NCBI GenBank assembly: GCA_002499585.1
Contig: DAMH01000010.1
Span: 1 to 37,912, forward strand
Reading direction: 5' to 3'
DNA: 37,912 nucleotides
DNA from: Euryarchaeota archaeon UBA552
GTDB lineage: Archaea; Thermoplasmatota; Poseidoniia; Poseidoniales; Thalassarchaeaceae
Each line of letters begins with the position of its first letter. Positions within the stretch are counted from its first letter, which is position 1. Under the pieces are notes generated by a model. The model saw only the letters and a program-made list of their open reading frames with translations. It searched no databases and had not been told where the DNA came from. The position numbers and the translations under genes were made by a program. Shown here piece after piece: positions 1 to 7,941 of this stretch.

Positions 1-521
1 GATTTAACAAAGACCGGTGTTCCTCGCTCTCTGATCTTCCCTACCTGATAGATAAAGAAGGCTATGAACGAGAGGATTATTAGCTCCAGTCCAAAAAATG
101 TCAGCCTAAAAGTATCTTCTACTTGAGTTGAGCTGCTGATTGTTTCGTTCACCGGGTCGGCTTGCGTTTGATCGGTTGGTTGGACAGTGATTGTGCCGAT
201 CATGCCTAGTTGTTCATGCGGCTCGCAGACGAATTCGTACGTCCCGTTGGTTCCCACATCGAACACAAACCTGTAATCCACATTTCTGGAGGGATTACCG
301 CTATCAAACAAACCATCGGTCGAGACTGCGTTGTGGGCTAACAATTCCCCCGACCAGAAAAATCGGACAGCCTGTCCTTCCGTAATGGTGACATCCGAGG
401 GGCTGAACTGCAAATTTGTACTGTCCACACCAATTATAACATCTTCATTCTCTGCTGCCCCAGACACACTGGTGAACAACAATGCCAATGTCGCCATTGT
501 AACTGCACGGCGGACATTCAC
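1..521 (-). CDS. Membrane-anchored cupredoxin (plastocyanin/halocyanin-like), C-terminus cut by window edge
   Basis: Reading the minus strand gives an open frame that runs off the left edge, so no stop is seen. From the GTG at 521 the protein starts with a short basic stretch (NVRR), a hydrophobic segment and a small-residue SGAA region, which looks like a signal peptide. A cupredoxin fold follows, with the type-1 copper ligands visible as AHNAV (His) and then CEPHEQLGM (Cys, His, Met). After a Thr/Ser/Gln-rich linker a hydrophobic segment (LELIILSFIAFFIYQV) and basic residues suggest a C-terminal membrane anchor. It is therefore probably an extracytoplasmic blue-copper electron carrier. Other possible starts are GTG 545 and ATG 497. 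It follows the FKBP gene by 35 bases and lies downstream of ccmF, which fits a role in respiratory electron transfer. The partner oxidase is not in the window. Confidence 0.85.
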   Translation of the reverse strand, partial: MNVRRAVTMATLALLFTSVSGAAENEDVIIGVDSTNLQFSPSDVTITEGQAVRFFWSGELLAHNAVSTDGLFDSGNPSRNVDYRFVFDVGTNGTYEFVCEPHEQLGMIGTITVQPTDQTQADPVNETISSSTQVEDTFRLTFFGLELIILSFIAFFIYQVGKIRERGTPVFVK

Positions 522-556
522 GTTATGTCGTAGTAGTGATATCACTTAGTCTGATG

Positions 557-1252
557 TTATTCTTCCTCGGTGATTTGACGCGGTTCGTGGACCTCTCTGA
601 AAATGACTGTTGCCACCTCTAGGTGTTCCCTGAGAGTCCTGACCAAACTGAATTTAGCATATGGCCAGTTCTGGTCGTATGCAATTGATTCTGGTAGTGT
701 TATAGTTACATCGTCTTTATCGAATTTTACCTCAAAATCATCTCTTCCTGTGTTCATCTCAAGTAAGGTTTGAACTCTGGCTTTCTTTTGTTTGACAACT
801 TTTACTATCGTGTATGTATACCTTAATTTGACCCCTGCCAAAGGATGGTTGTAGTCGATTCTTGCCCTTCCGGCTCTGGCCATTTGTAGAATGCCAGATC
901 GGCCGTTGATTTCGACCTGCGATCCAATGGCGAGAGTGTCCGGATCTCTGACACTTCGCATTAGGACATTCATCCCCACAGTCTCTACGAGATTGCCGTC
1001 TCTTTCACCGTATGCATCCGCAGGCTCTATGTCAAAGGTATACTCCTCTTTTTCTTTGGCTTGGTCGAGATGTTCTTCAAATCCTTTGATTAATCTGCCG
1101 TCTCCAATGACAGTAATCATCGGCTTGTATGTCCGGCGTTCATCATGCGCGTCATGCTCTTTGGCGACATCCTCCCTGGTGGTCTCGAGAAGTGTTTCTG
1201 TTTCTGCGTTGTACAAGTCATAGTCTATGTGAACGATCGTTCCCTTCTTCAT
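557..1252 (-). CDS. FKBP-type peptidyl-prolyl cis-trans isomerase (long archaeal/SlyD-like)
   Basis: The 231-residue product begins MKKGTIVHIDYDLYN, a classic start of archaeal long FKBPs. The FKBP core shows GDGRLIKGFEEHL and ADAYGERD, followed by the inserted flap domain (GSQVEINGRSG, then NHPLAG) and return to the core with LRYTYTIVKV. A C-terminal domain of about 80 residues is the extra module of the long archaeal form. The family isomerises peptidyl-prolyl bonds and acts as a folding chaperone. The reading frame is open up to the ccmF stop and could start at 1297, but ATG 1252 has a GGAGG sequence seven bases upstream and matches the family N-terminus, so it was chosen. The gene abuts ccmF and precedes the cupredoxin, so it may help fold redox proteins; that link is inference. 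Confidence 0.93.
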   Translation of the reverse strand: MKKGTIVHIDYDLYNAETETLLETTREDVAKEHDAHDERRTYKPMITVIGDGRLIKGFEEHLDQAKEKEEYTFDIEPADAYGERDGNLVETVGMNVLMRSVRDPDTLAIGSQVEINGRSGILQMARAGRARIDYNHPLAGVKLRYTYTIVKVVKQKKARVQTLLEMNTGRDDFEVKFDKDDVTITLPESIAYDQNWPYAKFSLVRTLREHLEVATVIFREVHEPRQITEEE

Positions 1253-1259
1253 GCTGGGG

Positions 1260-1264
1260 CCTCC
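1260..1264 (-). promoter_or_regulatory. Ribosome binding site for the FKBP gene
   Basis: GGAGG lies seven bases before ATG 1252 on the minus strand. It decides this start over the in-frame ATG at 1297, which touches the ccmF stop codon and would add 15 Gly/Ser/Pro-rich residues not typical of the family. Confidence 0.65.
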
Positions 1265-1297
1265 GCTGGGCCCGCCCACCTGCTCGCCCCTTTTCAT

Positions 1298-3658
1298 TCA
1301 GTCGGTTGGCGATCGTAACAAATTCCCCTTGCTTAGGTAGGCAAAAGAGCCGCCAATCAACAATAAAATCCAGCCCACCCACACCAAATGGCTACCTTTT
1401 AGGTCGTACACTGTTACACCAACACGATCCACATCCTGAATTTCCCCCAACATCAAATTGGTGATGACCCGATTAGCCTGTTGTATGTCCAGTATGAACA
1501 TCAAATCGCCGCCTAACTGAGAAGATCTGTCTACTTCTGACCGAGGAATTACCGAACCTGATGGCGAGTCAAAACGTAAAATTCCGGGGCTAACAGTGTC
1601 AATGTAATTTCCATCTAAATCCGCAACCTCAATGTTGAATTCCACCATGCCGTCAGCAACTGAATATTCGTAGTCAGAATCCGTAGAGTTGATGACATCC
1701 AGCCCGGTGAACGTCAGCGTATAACCTGAGTGTTCCACAGGTTGATCGCGAACCAAAGTGACGAGATGAGCTGGGTCTGTTCTATCTATCATGGTCGTAG
1801 TGAGTATGTGGCCCAACAAAAGCATCAATATCCCCACATGGGCGATACTCGATCCTACCCAACGCAGGTTGGGGGATGACCACTTGGTTGGTAAAACAGT
1901 CTGACTATTTCTAGTCGAGCGTCGTAACGATCTGAACATCTCCCCTAAAACGGGGGGCATTGCAAGTACGGTACAAGACAGCAAAAAACCAGCAACTTGA
2001 CCCCTCGTTAGCTCATCAGTCAGAAATCTATCAGCATCACCAGGCAAAAGGATACGGTGGGAATTTAGTCCAACTGCGACGGAAATCACCAACGTTCCCG
2101 CGATCATGAGCAATCCGACATTGCCATTCGACCTCCTTCCCCATGAATAAACCATCAAGGCTATTGCTAGTGCTGCAGCAAATGGTGCTCCGAATACCTC
2201 ATGGGCTTCCAGACTCGTACCATCTATCTCCGCCGTCAGCAACATCCATGTCAGACCTAGATAGCCCACCGCGCCGAACCAAGGGTAACTTTTCGCAATT
2301 CTGCTCTGAAATCGGGGGTTGATGTATCTCTTGAGTTGAACTTCCTCAACCTCCTGAGGAGAAGCAACGACCCAGGGGACCAAGAAGACGGCCATTCCAG
2401 AAACTGCTTGAGGGAGGCTCGCCATCCAGGACCAACTTGCGAATAGGTAGAGTGCCACTCCAGAGAATATCCACACAGTTTTTGGTTCCTCGTGATCACC
2501 CTCTATTATTAGAATCATCAACGCCAGACTGGTGAACAGAAGCAAGGTCGATGAACTTAGTATTCCAATGAGGACTACTGCGATCACAAGGAGTGCGCTC
2601 TGCAAGGGCTTTCGCTCTCTCATCGACTCTCTGCCGAGCTTTCTTAGATCGTTGGCTTCAAATCTGATCAGATTTCTCAAGATTACCAAACTGAAGAGGC
2701 ACGTAATTACAAAGTATGTGATGACCTCGACACCTGCAACGCCGTCATTAGCGAGTGAGATTATCCTTAGGTAGGGGTCAGAAGATTCGGATCCCGCACC
2801 ATCAGCTGCGAATGCATGCACTGAAGCCCAAACGCCATTGGCCCTCGTGACCATTGTCGCGTGCATGGCTAGGGCTCCCACGCCGATTACAATCGAAGGA
2901 TTCACCCTTCTGGATGATCTGGTGCTCTGACTGCGAGAGTGAAGGACCGCTACAAGGCCTATCCATGGTAGAAATGAGGCTGTTTCAACTGGATCCCAGG
3001 CCCAATAACCACCCCAGTCTAGTACAGTGTATGCCCACAGACCTCCGAGCCCGATACCAGCTGTCCCGATTACGAATGCAGCTCGAGCCCATGGGATGAT
3101 GCGGTCATGAACATCAACCTGATCCCTATCCTCGAGTGAGCTCGAGATAGAGATCAATGCAGGGATTATGCAAAGTGTGTAGAATGCAAATATCACAGGT
3201 GGGTGAATTACCATTAGGTCGGTCTGCAAAAGAGGGTTTAGTTGGTCAGTGATCCCCTCGCTTGGTGCAAATGGATCCAGCATGGCTGAAATAGTCAGCA
3301 GTATTCCAGTAAATCCGATGATTAATCGCAAAGATATTACATCGGATTGGTTGAATTTTGCAAATATTTGGGAGCCTGCCGCCATCCAAAAACACCACAT
3401 TAGCAGGGGTCCGGCCCGTCCACCCCACACTGCCGATATCCTGTACAAGATTGGTAAATCCGATCCTCCCAGTCGATCAACAAGATCGAGTGTGTCCCAA
3501 TCCCTCAAAAATGCCAACAGTAAGAGCATGAATGGTGCAACTTGAGCTATATGGATGGCCCACGCGGGAATCCGATTTGATAATTTTCCATTGCTCGCCC
3601 AAGCCAATGAAGACACAGCCGCGGCTATGAGGATGAGGCGGCCAATGAGAGAAATCAC
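1298..3658 (-). CDS. ccmF: Cytochrome c maturation haem lyase subunit CcmF
   Basis: A protein of about 786 residues with many membrane segments and the CcmF/CcsA hallmarks. The tryptophan-rich haem-handling motif WGGYWAWDPVE is at about residues 215-225. Upstream lie ISAVWGGRAGPLLMW (CcmF has WGGHEGS-LLW here) and NPLLQTDLMVIHPP with the conserved His. A C-terminal periplasmic-type domain is preceded by IAHVGILMLLLGHI and followed by a last membrane helix near the end. CcmF attaches haem to apocytochrome c in the System I pathway at the outer face of the membrane. The start chosen is GTG 3658, four bases after the stop of the upstream reductase; the frame extends to 3718 but that would overlap the reductase. 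No ccmA, B, C or E is in the window. Confidence 0.92.
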   Translation of the reverse strand: MISLIGRLILIAAAVSSLAWASNGKLSNRIPAWAIHIAQVAPFMLLLLAFLRDWDTLDLVDRLGGSDLPILYRISAVWGGRAGPLLMWCFWMAAGSQIFAKFNQSDVISLRLIIGFTGILLTISAMLDPFAPSEGITDQLNPLLQTDLMVIHPPVIFAFYTLCIIPALISISSSLEDRDQVDVHDRIIPWARAAFVIGTAGIGLGGLWAYTVLDWGGYWAWDPVETASFLPWIGLVAVLHSRSQSTRSSRRVNPSIVIGVGALAMHATMVTRANGVWASVHAFAADGAGSESSDPYLRIISLANDGVAGVEVITYFVITCLFSLVILRNLIRFEANDLRKLGRESMRERKPLQSALLVIAVVLIGILSSSTLLLFTSLALMILIIEGDHEEPKTVWIFSGVALYLFASWSWMASLPQAVSGMAVFLVPWVVASPQEVEEVQLKRYINPRFQSRIAKSYPWFGAVGYLGLTWMLLTAEIDGTSLEAHEVFGAPFAAALAIALMVYSWGRRSNGNVGLLMIAGTLVISVAVGLNSHRILLPGDADRFLTDELTRGQVAGFLLSCTVLAMPPVLGEMFRSLRRSTRNSQTVLPTKWSSPNLRWVGSSIAHVGILMLLLGHILTTTMIDRTDPAHLVTLVRDQPVEHSGYTLTFTGLDVINSTDSDYEYSVADGMVEFNIEVADLDGNYIDTVSPGILRFDSPSGSVIPRSEVDRSSQLGGDLMFILDIQQANRVITNLMLGEIQDVDRVGVTVYDLKGSHLVWVGWILLLIGGSFAYLSKGNLLRSPTD

Positions 3659-3662
3659 TGTC

Positions 3663-4907
3663 CTACCATCCGTAAAATTTCGCTCGACTGTACCCGAAGG
3701 CCAACATTGCCGGAACAACTTTTTTGAAATAGAGACCGGGTTTCTTGAATAGTAATCTGACCCCTACCATCGCTTTGCCGATTATTCCCATGTCAGACAT
3801 CTCATCGGGGAAGCATGAACCCATCAGAGACATCTCACTGTCAGAGAGTTCGAATAGAGCATTCTTACCTTTCAGAATTTTTTCATATGGGGGAAACTCA
3901 GCCTTCCAGAGGCTTGTATATCTAGCCATGATTTCCTTGCTCATATCGTTTTTATCTATCGCGATTTTTGCTGTCTCAGCGGCGAAAACCGCGGACTTCA
4001 GTGCAAGATGAGATCCACCTTCGAACAAGGGGGAGGTGAAACCAGCGGCATCTCCGATCAGCATGAGTCCGTCATGATGGGTGTTTTCGAAAGGACCTGA
4101 TATTGGGATTGTTCCACCAAAGGTAGGACTTCCTTTTTGTTTCCACTGGGGAAGTTGCCGGGTAAGATCGTTGAAGTGGGTATCTGCTATGAATTCATCA
4201 AGAGCCTTCTTGGCCCTTGGTCTGTCTTCTGTCACTAATCCGACATTGGCACGGCCGTCACACTTCGGTATCATCCAAACATATCCTTTTTCGGCGTATT
4301 TAGGCCATATGTAAAAATCCAAGTATCCGTCTGTAGGCACATCCGCTAGTTCATACTGCATCCCAGCGACGACTTTCCCCTTCTCGTTCAAGGGTTTGTT
4401 GTTTCCCAGTTTCACAAATTTCGAACATACCGCGGATACCCCGGAAGCATCGATAACAATTCGGGCGGTCAAGGGGAAAATGTCCCCTTTACCGTCGCAC
4501 TTCCAGCCCAAAAATTTCCCGTCTTTCTCTATTCTCTCCATTGAACTTAACCGATTCTTTAGGCTCAGTTTGGCCCCTTCGTTAACCGCAGATTGGGCGA
4601 TCCATTGCTCGAATAAGTGCTTCTCCAGCACGTAACCTGTTTCTGTGAGCTGCTTGGAAGTTCCATCCGGGAATATGACCCTTATCCCCTTAACTCTCTT
4701 GCTTATGACCTCTGGGGGCAGATTAAGTCTCAAGTTTGCAACAGCCTCGTCGGATATGCACTCTCCACAATGTACTGGGGTGCCAATTTCACCATGATCC
4801 TCGATGAGGACGGTTCTGAGTCCTTTTCTTGCGCATTGTAAGGCTGCATTCCCGCCTCCGGGCCCCGCTCCTACAACGAGAACGTCCACATCGAAGTCTT
4901 CCGCCAC
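3663..4907 (-). CDS. Geranylgeranyl reductase family flavoprotein (archaeal lipid or quinone side-chain saturation)
   Basis: The protein begins with a Rossmann FAD-binding motif (VDVLVVGAGPGGGNAAL) and continues with GTPVHCGECIS, the cysteine-containing segment typical of digeranylgeranylglycerophospholipid reductases. It has a second FAD motif, GLMLIGDAAGFTSPLFEGG. The family reduces the double bonds of isoprenoid chains, in archaeal membrane lipids or in menaquinone. The exact substrate cannot be told from sequence. The start is uncertain. GTG 4907 gives about 414 residues and places the FAD motif near the N-terminus as in the family; ATG 4958 would add 17 residues and overlap the divergent ubiD-like gene. 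It is the first gene of a minus-strand run with ccmF, FKBP and cupredoxin. Confidence 0.88.
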   Translation of the reverse strand: MAEDFDVDVLVVGAGPGGGNAALQCARKGLRTVLIEDHGEIGTPVHCGECISDEAVANLRLNLPPEVISKRVKGIRVIFPDGTSKQLTETGYVLEKHLFEQWIAQSAVNEGAKLSLKNRLSSMERIEKDGKFLGWKCDGKGDIFPLTARIVIDASGVSAVCSKFVKLGNNKPLNEKGKVVAGMQYELADVPTDGYLDFYIWPKYAEKGYVWMIPKCDGRANVGLVTEDRPRAKKALDEFIADTHFNDLTRQLPQWKQKGSPTFGGTIPISGPFENTHHDGLMLIGDAAGFTSPLFEGGSHLALKSAVFAAETAKIAIDKNDMSKEIMARYTSLWKAEFPPYEKILKGKNALFELSDSEMSLMGSCFPDEMSDMGIIGKAMVGVRLLFKKPGLYFKKVVPAMLAFGYSRAKFYGW

Positions 4908-4927
4908 GGTACAATGGGATAGATGAT

Positions 4928-6958
4928 ATGAAAAGAAACCAACGGTGCCTTGGGACAAAAGCGAACCTTCTCAACGGAGAGTTGCGAGCGAAGCATGTGG
5001 CGTGGAAGAATCTAGGTCGATACATCGACTCAATAGAAAGGGACGGGGAAGTCCTGAGGATCAGCAGGCCCGTTGATGTGGAGTTGGAGGCTGGTGCCAT
5101 TGCAGATCTGCTTGTCAAGACAGGTGGGCCAGCAGTGATTTTTGAGAATCCGAGGCTTCCAGACGGATCGAAATCAGATATCCCCCTCGCTATGAACCTC
5201 TTCGGAAGTCACTCCAGGACAATGAAGGCTTTGGGCGCAAACGGCACAAATGAGATTGGAGACAGGCTAGTATCCTTGATGAAGCCGGATATTGGTGGAT
5301 ACATGAAAGCCCCTTGGAGGGGGCTTCCACTTCTCAGAGACGCGCTAGCCCTGCCACCAAAGATGGTCTGGAGCGCTGCTTCTCAACAGATTGTGGATCT
5401 AGAGCCCGACGTGACCCGACTTCCAATTCCAAAATGTTGGCCATTGGACGGAGGTCGCTACATTACCCTACCTCTAGTAGTCACAAAGGATCCGATTACT
5501 GAAGAGCACAACCTTGGCATGTACCGCGGACAAGTACATTCAGGGCGTGAGATAGGACTGCACTGGCAAATTCACAAACACGGAGCCGATCATGCTGCAT
5601 CCCACGCAGGGTCAAAGATGCCGGTTGCAATTTGCATAGGAGGGCCTCCGGAATTGATATTTTCAGCAATATCTCCCCTTCCCGACAACTTAGAAGAATA
5701 CATGTTTGCAGGCTTCCTAGGGAAAAGGAGGCTCGGTCTAACCCGGGCCAAGACCCAAGATCTACTCGTGCCCGCTGAAGCTGATGTCATAATTGAAGGA
5801 TGGACTGATCCCTCAGAAAAAAGACGGGAAGGCCCTTTCGGAGACCACTATGGATTTTACTCTCTGCCCGGTGACTATCCCGTCATGCATGTAACTGCAA
5901 TCACCCGACGAAGGAATGCTATACTTCCAGCGACTATCGTTGGACAGCCCCCTATGGAGGACGGTTACTTGGGAGAAGCGATCGGAGCTCAATTTACACC
6001 AGTTCTGAGATTCCAACACAGAGACGTACGATCGGTCTATCTCCCACTTGAGACCGGTTTCCATAACTTAGCCATCATCTCTTCGCGACAAAGGTATCCA
6101 AGGCAGGCTAGAAAGACAGCAATGGGTCTTTTCGGTGCGGGACAAATGATGTTATTGAAGAGCATTATGCTGATAGACGAAAACGAAGATCCTCATGATC
6201 TCGAAGTTTTCCTAGATGCACTGAACGACAGAGTTGACCCCTCTGAGGACATACTGAAAATCGAAGGCCTCCCGGGTGATTCCCTAGATCCAGCCAATCC
6301 CTACGAAAACGTTCAATCGAAAATTCTAGTCGACGCGACAACACTTCCAAAGACAGATCCGAGACATGGCGGTAAAATTCCACTTGGAACCCAAGAGATT
6401 GAGACGCCTGATTGGAGGCGAGGAAAGTCAGAGCCACCAGGCGTGTCACCTGAATTTGTAGATCTGGTGAAGGGTTCAAACGCGATTAAACAGGCAATGT
6501 TACTTAGGAACTCAATGCTTGTGGTCACGATAGATGTCGATGGAGGACCTACTCCAAGGGAAGGAATGATGGATCCTGATGAAATCAAAGCATCACTTCA
6601 GCGGGAATCCATTGACGAGACGATCCACACAATCTGGGGCTTGGAGGGATCAGAGAACTTACGTTGGCTATTCATCACAGATGACGATCTGCGCCTAGAT
6701 TCGCCGGGGGCCAAGCGAAGGCTACTCTGGCAACTCTTTGCCAGATTTGACGTCGACAGGGGTCTAAAGTGGGATGCTAACAGAAACAGGGTGGCATGGG
6801 ACGCGACGGCTCCAATACCATCCAAAGAATCAGAAATCCCTGCACGTCACTGGCCCGCAGTAACATTACATGATCCGAATATATTGAAGAGAATCAAGGA
6901 GCACGCCGAAGAGGACGGTCTTGGAGGTCGTGACTGGCCTGAGAATTTATTGATGTAG
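4928..6958 (+). CDS. ubiD: UbiD-family decarboxylase (prenylated-FMN dependent)
   Basis: A long UbiD-family protein. The N-terminal region LGRYIDSIERDGEVLRI with PVDVELEAGAIADLL is the standard UbiD opening. The core carries NLGMYRGQVHSGREIGLHWQ, GPPELIFSAISPLPDN and EGPFGDHYGFYS, the last containing the conserved acidic/His segment near the prenylated-FMN site. The family decarboxylates aromatic acids such as 4-hydroxybenzoate-type quinone precursors. The start is uncertain: ATG 4928 is used, but GTG 4997 would put the family N-terminus at residue 2 and leave room for a divergent promoter. The stop is 14 bases before the ubiA-like start, so the two form an operon. At about 676 residues it is longer than E. 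coli UbiD (about 497), mainly in the C-terminal half. Confidence 0.87.
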   Translation: MKRNQRCLGTKANLLNGELRAKHVAWKNLGRYIDSIERDGEVLRISRPVDVELEAGAIADLLVKTGGPAVIFENPRLPDGSKSDIPLAMNLFGSHSRTMKALGANGTNEIGDRLVSLMKPDIGGYMKAPWRGLPLLRDALALPPKMVWSAASQQIVDLEPDVTRLPIPKCWPLDGGRYITLPLVVTKDPITEEHNLGMYRGQVHSGREIGLHWQIHKHGADHAASHAGSKMPVAICIGGPPELIFSAISPLPDNLEEYMFAGFLGKRRLGLTRAKTQDLLVPAEADVIIEGWTDPSEKRREGPFGDHYGFYSLPGDYPVMHVTAITRRRNAILPATIVGQPPMEDGYLGEAIGAQFTPVLRFQHRDVRSVYLPLETGFHNLAIISSRQRYPRQARKTAMGLFGAGQMMLLKSIMLIDENEDPHDLEVFLDALNDRVDPSEDILKIEGLPGDSLDPANPYENVQSKILVDATTLPKTDPRHGGKIPLGTQEIETPDWRRGKSEPPGVSPEFVDLVKGSNAIKQAMLLRNSMLVVTIDVDGGPTPREGMMDPDEIKASLQRESIDETIHTIWGLEGSENLRWLFITDDDLRLDSPGAKRRLLWQLFARFDVDRGLKWDANRNRVAWDATAPIPSKESEIPARHWPAVTLHDPNILKRIKEHAEEDGLGGRDWPENLLM

Positions 6959-6959
6959 T

Positions 6960-6965
6960 GGAGGT
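6960..6965 (+). promoter_or_regulatory. Ribosome binding site for the UbiA-like gene
   Basis: GGAGGT seven bases before ATG 6973. It sets the start there rather than at the in-frame GTG 6958, which overlaps the end of the UbiD gene. Confidence 0.7.
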
Positions 6966-6972
6966 TTGCCAC

Positions 6973-7941
6973 ATGAAATTGAAGCATGTTCTTGAATTCG
7001 TCAGGGTAGAACATACGCTATTCTCCCTTCCATTTGTATTGATCGGCTTTGTTTTGGCCACTCGCCAATTTGAAACTGATTTTATTGATTTACAATCGGG
7101 CAACATAGATCTGTTATGGATTATCCTCGCTGCCATCGGTGCCAGAGGCTTAGCCATGGCCCTCAACAGAATCATTGACAAGGACATTGACGGAAAAAAT
7201 CCGAGGACTGCATCAAGACATCTACCTACTGGAAAAATCAGTGAATTAGGGGCATGGGCTCTTTCATTTGCATTCCTAATTACCCTCCTGGTATCTTCAT
7301 TGAAACTTAACTCTGTTGCGTTCAAAATGGCGTGGTTACCTGTGGCGTGCTTCATAGTGTACCCTTACACTAAAAGGATCACTTGGATGTGCCATTTTTG
7401 GATTGGACTTTGTCTGTCACTCGCCCCGGCTGGGGCTTGGGTAGCAGTTTCTGCTGACAGTCTCGGATGGGCATCAATTCTTGGATCGACATCTGAATTA
7501 TCTAGAGATTTTGCTTGGTTCCCTGAGATTTTCTACATATCCCTCGGGGTCGCACTTTGGATAACAAGTTTTGACATCAACTATGCAAGGATGGACCTTG
7601 AAATCGATCGTGAACAAGGCATTCAATCATTTCCAGCTCGACACGGGTTAAATGCTACAAGAAATTTGAGTATTCTCTTGACTTTCGCTTGGGTGTTTTT
7701 CTTCCTGAATTCGGGGCTGAGTGAGGTCAGTGGATCACGAGATTACAGTTATACAATTTGGGTTCCTTGCGTTCTGACTATGGGTTTATTGAACCTCTAT
7801 GTGGTTACCATCTCGGCTAAAAAGAGTCCCGAATCAGCCTTTGAGATGGAGAGGTTTCAATCGTTACTCTTCAGAGTCTCTATGCTGACGGGTTGGGTTC
7901 TCCTTGCAAGTCTTTTGTTTGTTCAAGATAAGGGTCCATGA
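6973..7941 (+). CDS. UbiA-family prenyltransferase (quinone biosynthesis)
   Basis: A membrane prenyltransferase of about 322 residues with roughly eight hydrophobic segments. Both aspartate-rich motifs are present. The first is NRIIDKDIDGKNPRTASR (NxxxDxxxD). The second is DINYARMDLEIDREQG (DxxYxxxDxxxD). They bind the diphosphate of the polyprenyl donor through Mg2+. The family transfers isoprenoid chains to aromatic acids such as 4-hydroxybenzoate or its naphthoate analogues. Coupling to a UbiD decarboxylase directly upstream supports ubiquinone-like or menaquinone head-group processing, probably menaquinone in an archaeon; that is inference. The stop overlaps the uvrB start as ATGA, so the three genes are probably co-transcribed. 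Confidence 0.88.
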   Translation: MKLKHVLEFVRVEHTLFSLPFVLIGFVLATRQFETDFIDLQSGNIDLLWIILAAIGARGLAMALNRIIDKDIDGKNPRTASRHLPTGKISELGAWALSFAFLITLLVSSLKLNSVAFKMAWLPVACFIVYPYTKRITWMCHFWIGLCLSLAPAGAWVAVSADSLGWASILGSTSELSRDFAWFPEIFYISLGVALWITSFDINYARMDLEIDREQGIQSFPARHGLNATRNLSILLTFAWVFFFLNSGLSEVSGSRDYSYTIWVPCVLTMGLLNLYVVTISAKKSPESAFEMERFQSLLFRVSMLTGWVLLASLLFVQDKGP

